Below are positions 62,930 through 64,000 of a stretch of DNA of 64,000 bases, one piece after another; position 1 is the stretch's first letter, and every line of letters starts with the position of its first letter. Location of the stretch: contig PNMW01000044.1 in the NCBI GenBank assembly GCA_013823855.1, positions 1 through 64,000 of the forward strand, in the 5' to 3' direction. The stretch is from Lysobacteraceae bacterium. GTDB taxonomy: Bacteria > Pseudomonadota > Gammaproteobacteria > Nevskiales > Nevskiaceae. Below the pieces are notes generated by a model. That model saw nothing but the letters and a program-made list of their open reading frames with translations. It was not told where the DNA came from and did no database searches. The position numbers were made by a program, and so were the translations under genes.

Positions 62930-63658
62930 ATGAAACGAAGCGCCATGAACATGGCCGGGGTGGTGCTGGCCGCGATCGGCGGCCTCGGAGCCAGCAGCGG
63001 CAGCGCGCTGGCGGCGGTCAAGGGCGATGTCGGCGTGTTCAGCGAGTACGTCTTCCGCGGCGTCGCCGCGGAAGGGGGCGCCGCCGTGCAGGGCGGCATC
63101 GACTACAGCCACGACAGCGGCTTCCTCGGCGGCATCTGGGCCAGCAACACGGCGCTGTTCGGCGGCTCCGAACTCGATGTCTACGCCGGCTATCTGCATC
63201 ACTTCAGCGACACCGTGGCGCTCGATGTCTTCGCGCTCTACTACCTGCTGCCCGAGGATCAGGAGAATCCGCCGTTCCCGCCGGCGACCAAGGACCTCGA
63301 CACCGCCGAGTTCGGCACCACGCAGTTCGCCGGCCCGGTCAAGGCGCAGTTCTATTACTCGCCGGACTTCGTCGCCACCGGCAAGCCGAGCTTCTACTAC
63401 TCGGCAGCCTACAGCCATGCGATCACGCCGACCGTGTCGATCACCGCGCAGGCCGGCTATACCCACGGCGGCGGCGCCGAACTGGCCTTCGGCGATCGTT
63501 ACATCGACTACAGCCTGGCGATCACCAAGACCATTCGCGAAGGCCTGGTGTTTTCGCTGACCGCAGTCGACACCAATCTGAGCGGCGCGGATTTGCCGAG
63601 CGGGCGCGACGACGATCCGAAGGTCTATGTCGGCCTGAAGTACACGTTCGACTTCTGA
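62930..63658 (+). CDS. TorF family putative outer-membrane porin
   Basis: A 242-residue outer-membrane barrel. Signal peptide (MNMAGVVLAAIGGLGASSGSALA, about 6-28). The mature barrel starts VKGDVGVFSEYVFRGVAAEG, the TorF/Gcw-type start, then YSHDSGFLGGIWASNTALFG, LDVYAGYLHHFSDTVALDVF and KPSFYYSAAYSHAITPTVSI, with the C-terminal strand ending VYVGLKYTFDF, where the terminal Phe is the BAM signal. AGGGAGAGAG precedes the ATG. Transport specificity is unknown. Confidence 0.9.
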   Translation: MKRSAMNMAGVVLAAIGGLGASSGSALAAVKGDVGVFSEYVFRGVAAEGGAAVQGGIDYSHDSGFLGGIWASNTALFGGSELDVYAGYLHHFSDTVALDVFALYYLLPEDQENPPFPPATKDLDTAEFGTTQFAGPVKAQFYYSPDFVATGKPSFYYSAAYSHAITPTVSITAQAGYTHGGGAELAFGDRYIDYSLAITKTIREGLVFSLTAVDTNLSGADLPSGRDDDPKVYVGLKYTFDF

Positions 63659-63686
63659 CGCCGGCGACGCCGGACGCGGGCAGCAC

Positions 63687-63986
63687 TCAGACCGGGTCGA
63701 GGATCTCGGCGACGCCGACCGCCGCCAGCGCCTCGGCATCGGCGAGCTTGAGCCGCTTCATCGGCAGGCCGTCGCTCGGCGACAGCGGCGTGCGGCGCAG
63801 GTCGTCGAGGCCGAACATCGCGACATCGACGCCGATCTCGCCGGCTTCGAAACGGGCCAGCGGCACCGCTTCCTCGCGGCCGTCGGGATAGCGGTAGTCG
63901 CGCTCGTCCTGCTCGAACGGAATGCCTCGCTCGGCGAGGAACAGATCCAGGGTTTCCGGGCGGTCGGCAAAGCCGTGGATCTGCAC
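63687..63986 (-). CDS. Hypothetical protein, possibly cut by the window edge
   Basis: At least 99 residues in view. The first in-frame start is GTG 63986, but the frame is open to the window edge, so the gene may begin outside. It begins IHGFADRPETLDLFLAERGI and holds YRYPDGREEAVPLARFEA, which recalls glutaredoxin-like or GST-like N-terminal folds without a Cys. A later acidic-basic region ends VAEILDPV. I cannot name a family. Convergent with the porin gene, 28 nt apart. Confidence 0.6.
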   Translation of the reverse strand: MQIHGFADRPETLDLFLAERGIPFEQDERDYRYPDGREEAVPLARFEAGEIGVDVAMFGLDDLRRTPLSPSDGLPMKRLKLADAEALAAVGVAEILDPV

Positions 63987-64000
63987 CCGGTGCGCCGCCG

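Overview
The window is very GC-rich chromosomal DNA with short intergenic gaps and strong G/C third-position bias. Gene content points to a gammaproteobacterium of the Xanthomonadales/Nevskiales type: DUF3015 protein, TorF-type porin, pntB, deaD-like helicase, purT, pyk and ppk1 as single chromosomal genes, and many lipoproteins and exported proteins. This placement is an inference; there is no rRNA in the window. I see no prophage, CRISPR array or plasmid functions.

Layout. 1-5.4 kb: 3' end of pntB, a membrane protein, a DUF3015 protein, a DUF4105 protein and a lipoprotein alpha/beta hydrolase. 5.4-15.9 kb: a winged-helix/kinase/TPR membrane sensor, divergent from a large delta-60-repeat protein fused to an outer-membrane-type barrel, then a photolyase/cryptochrome and a TIR-TPR membrane protein with a small follower gene. 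16-20.6 kb: queuosine-precursor transporter, exported protein, CmcJ-type oxidoreductase, polyphosphate kinase. 20.6-26.4 kb: a second winged-helix/kinase/TPR sensor, divergent from two lipoproteins, a small lipoprotein and a membrane protein. 26.4-29.8 kb: GST, PF10118 'metal-dependent hydrolase', divergent MerR-type regulator, and glycerophosphodiesterase. 29.9-42.5 kb: exported protein, pyruvate kinase, purT, pirin/DUF429 pair, choice-of-anchor I protein, two glycine-zipper proteins, DEAD-box helicase and a DUF1801 protein. 42.46-42.79 kb: a 337-bp element with 30-bp terminal inverted repeats sits exactly between two convergent genes and supplies the stop codon of one. 42.8-53.4 kb: metallopeptidase, DUF3224, S9 peptidase, SGNH hydrolase, HCCA isomerase, ketopantoate reductase, MFS pump with its TetR regulator, and an acyl-CoA ligase. 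53.35-54.3 kb: a stretch with no supportable gene, then tRNA-Arg(CCG). 54.7-64 kb: patatin-like protein, a DUF3427 helicase remnant, DUF2256 plus an FeS photolyase, a TetR/PF10118/two-isomerase operon, pdeM plus an epimerase, and a TorF porin.

Two themes stand out. First, both winged-helix/kinase/TPR genes are transcribed divergently from cell-envelope genes, and both intergenic regions carry direct repeats with an 11-bp period, the spacing used by PhoB/OmpR-type winged helices. I propose these are cognate operators of a one-component kinase-regulator family. Second, there are two parallel PF10118 loci: one has a MerR regulator and a GST, the other a TetR regulator and two tandem styrene-oxide-isomerase-like membrane proteins. 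Both regulator genes have palindromes in their upstream regions. The partner genes suggest epoxide or reactive-lipid handling, which is a hypothesis.
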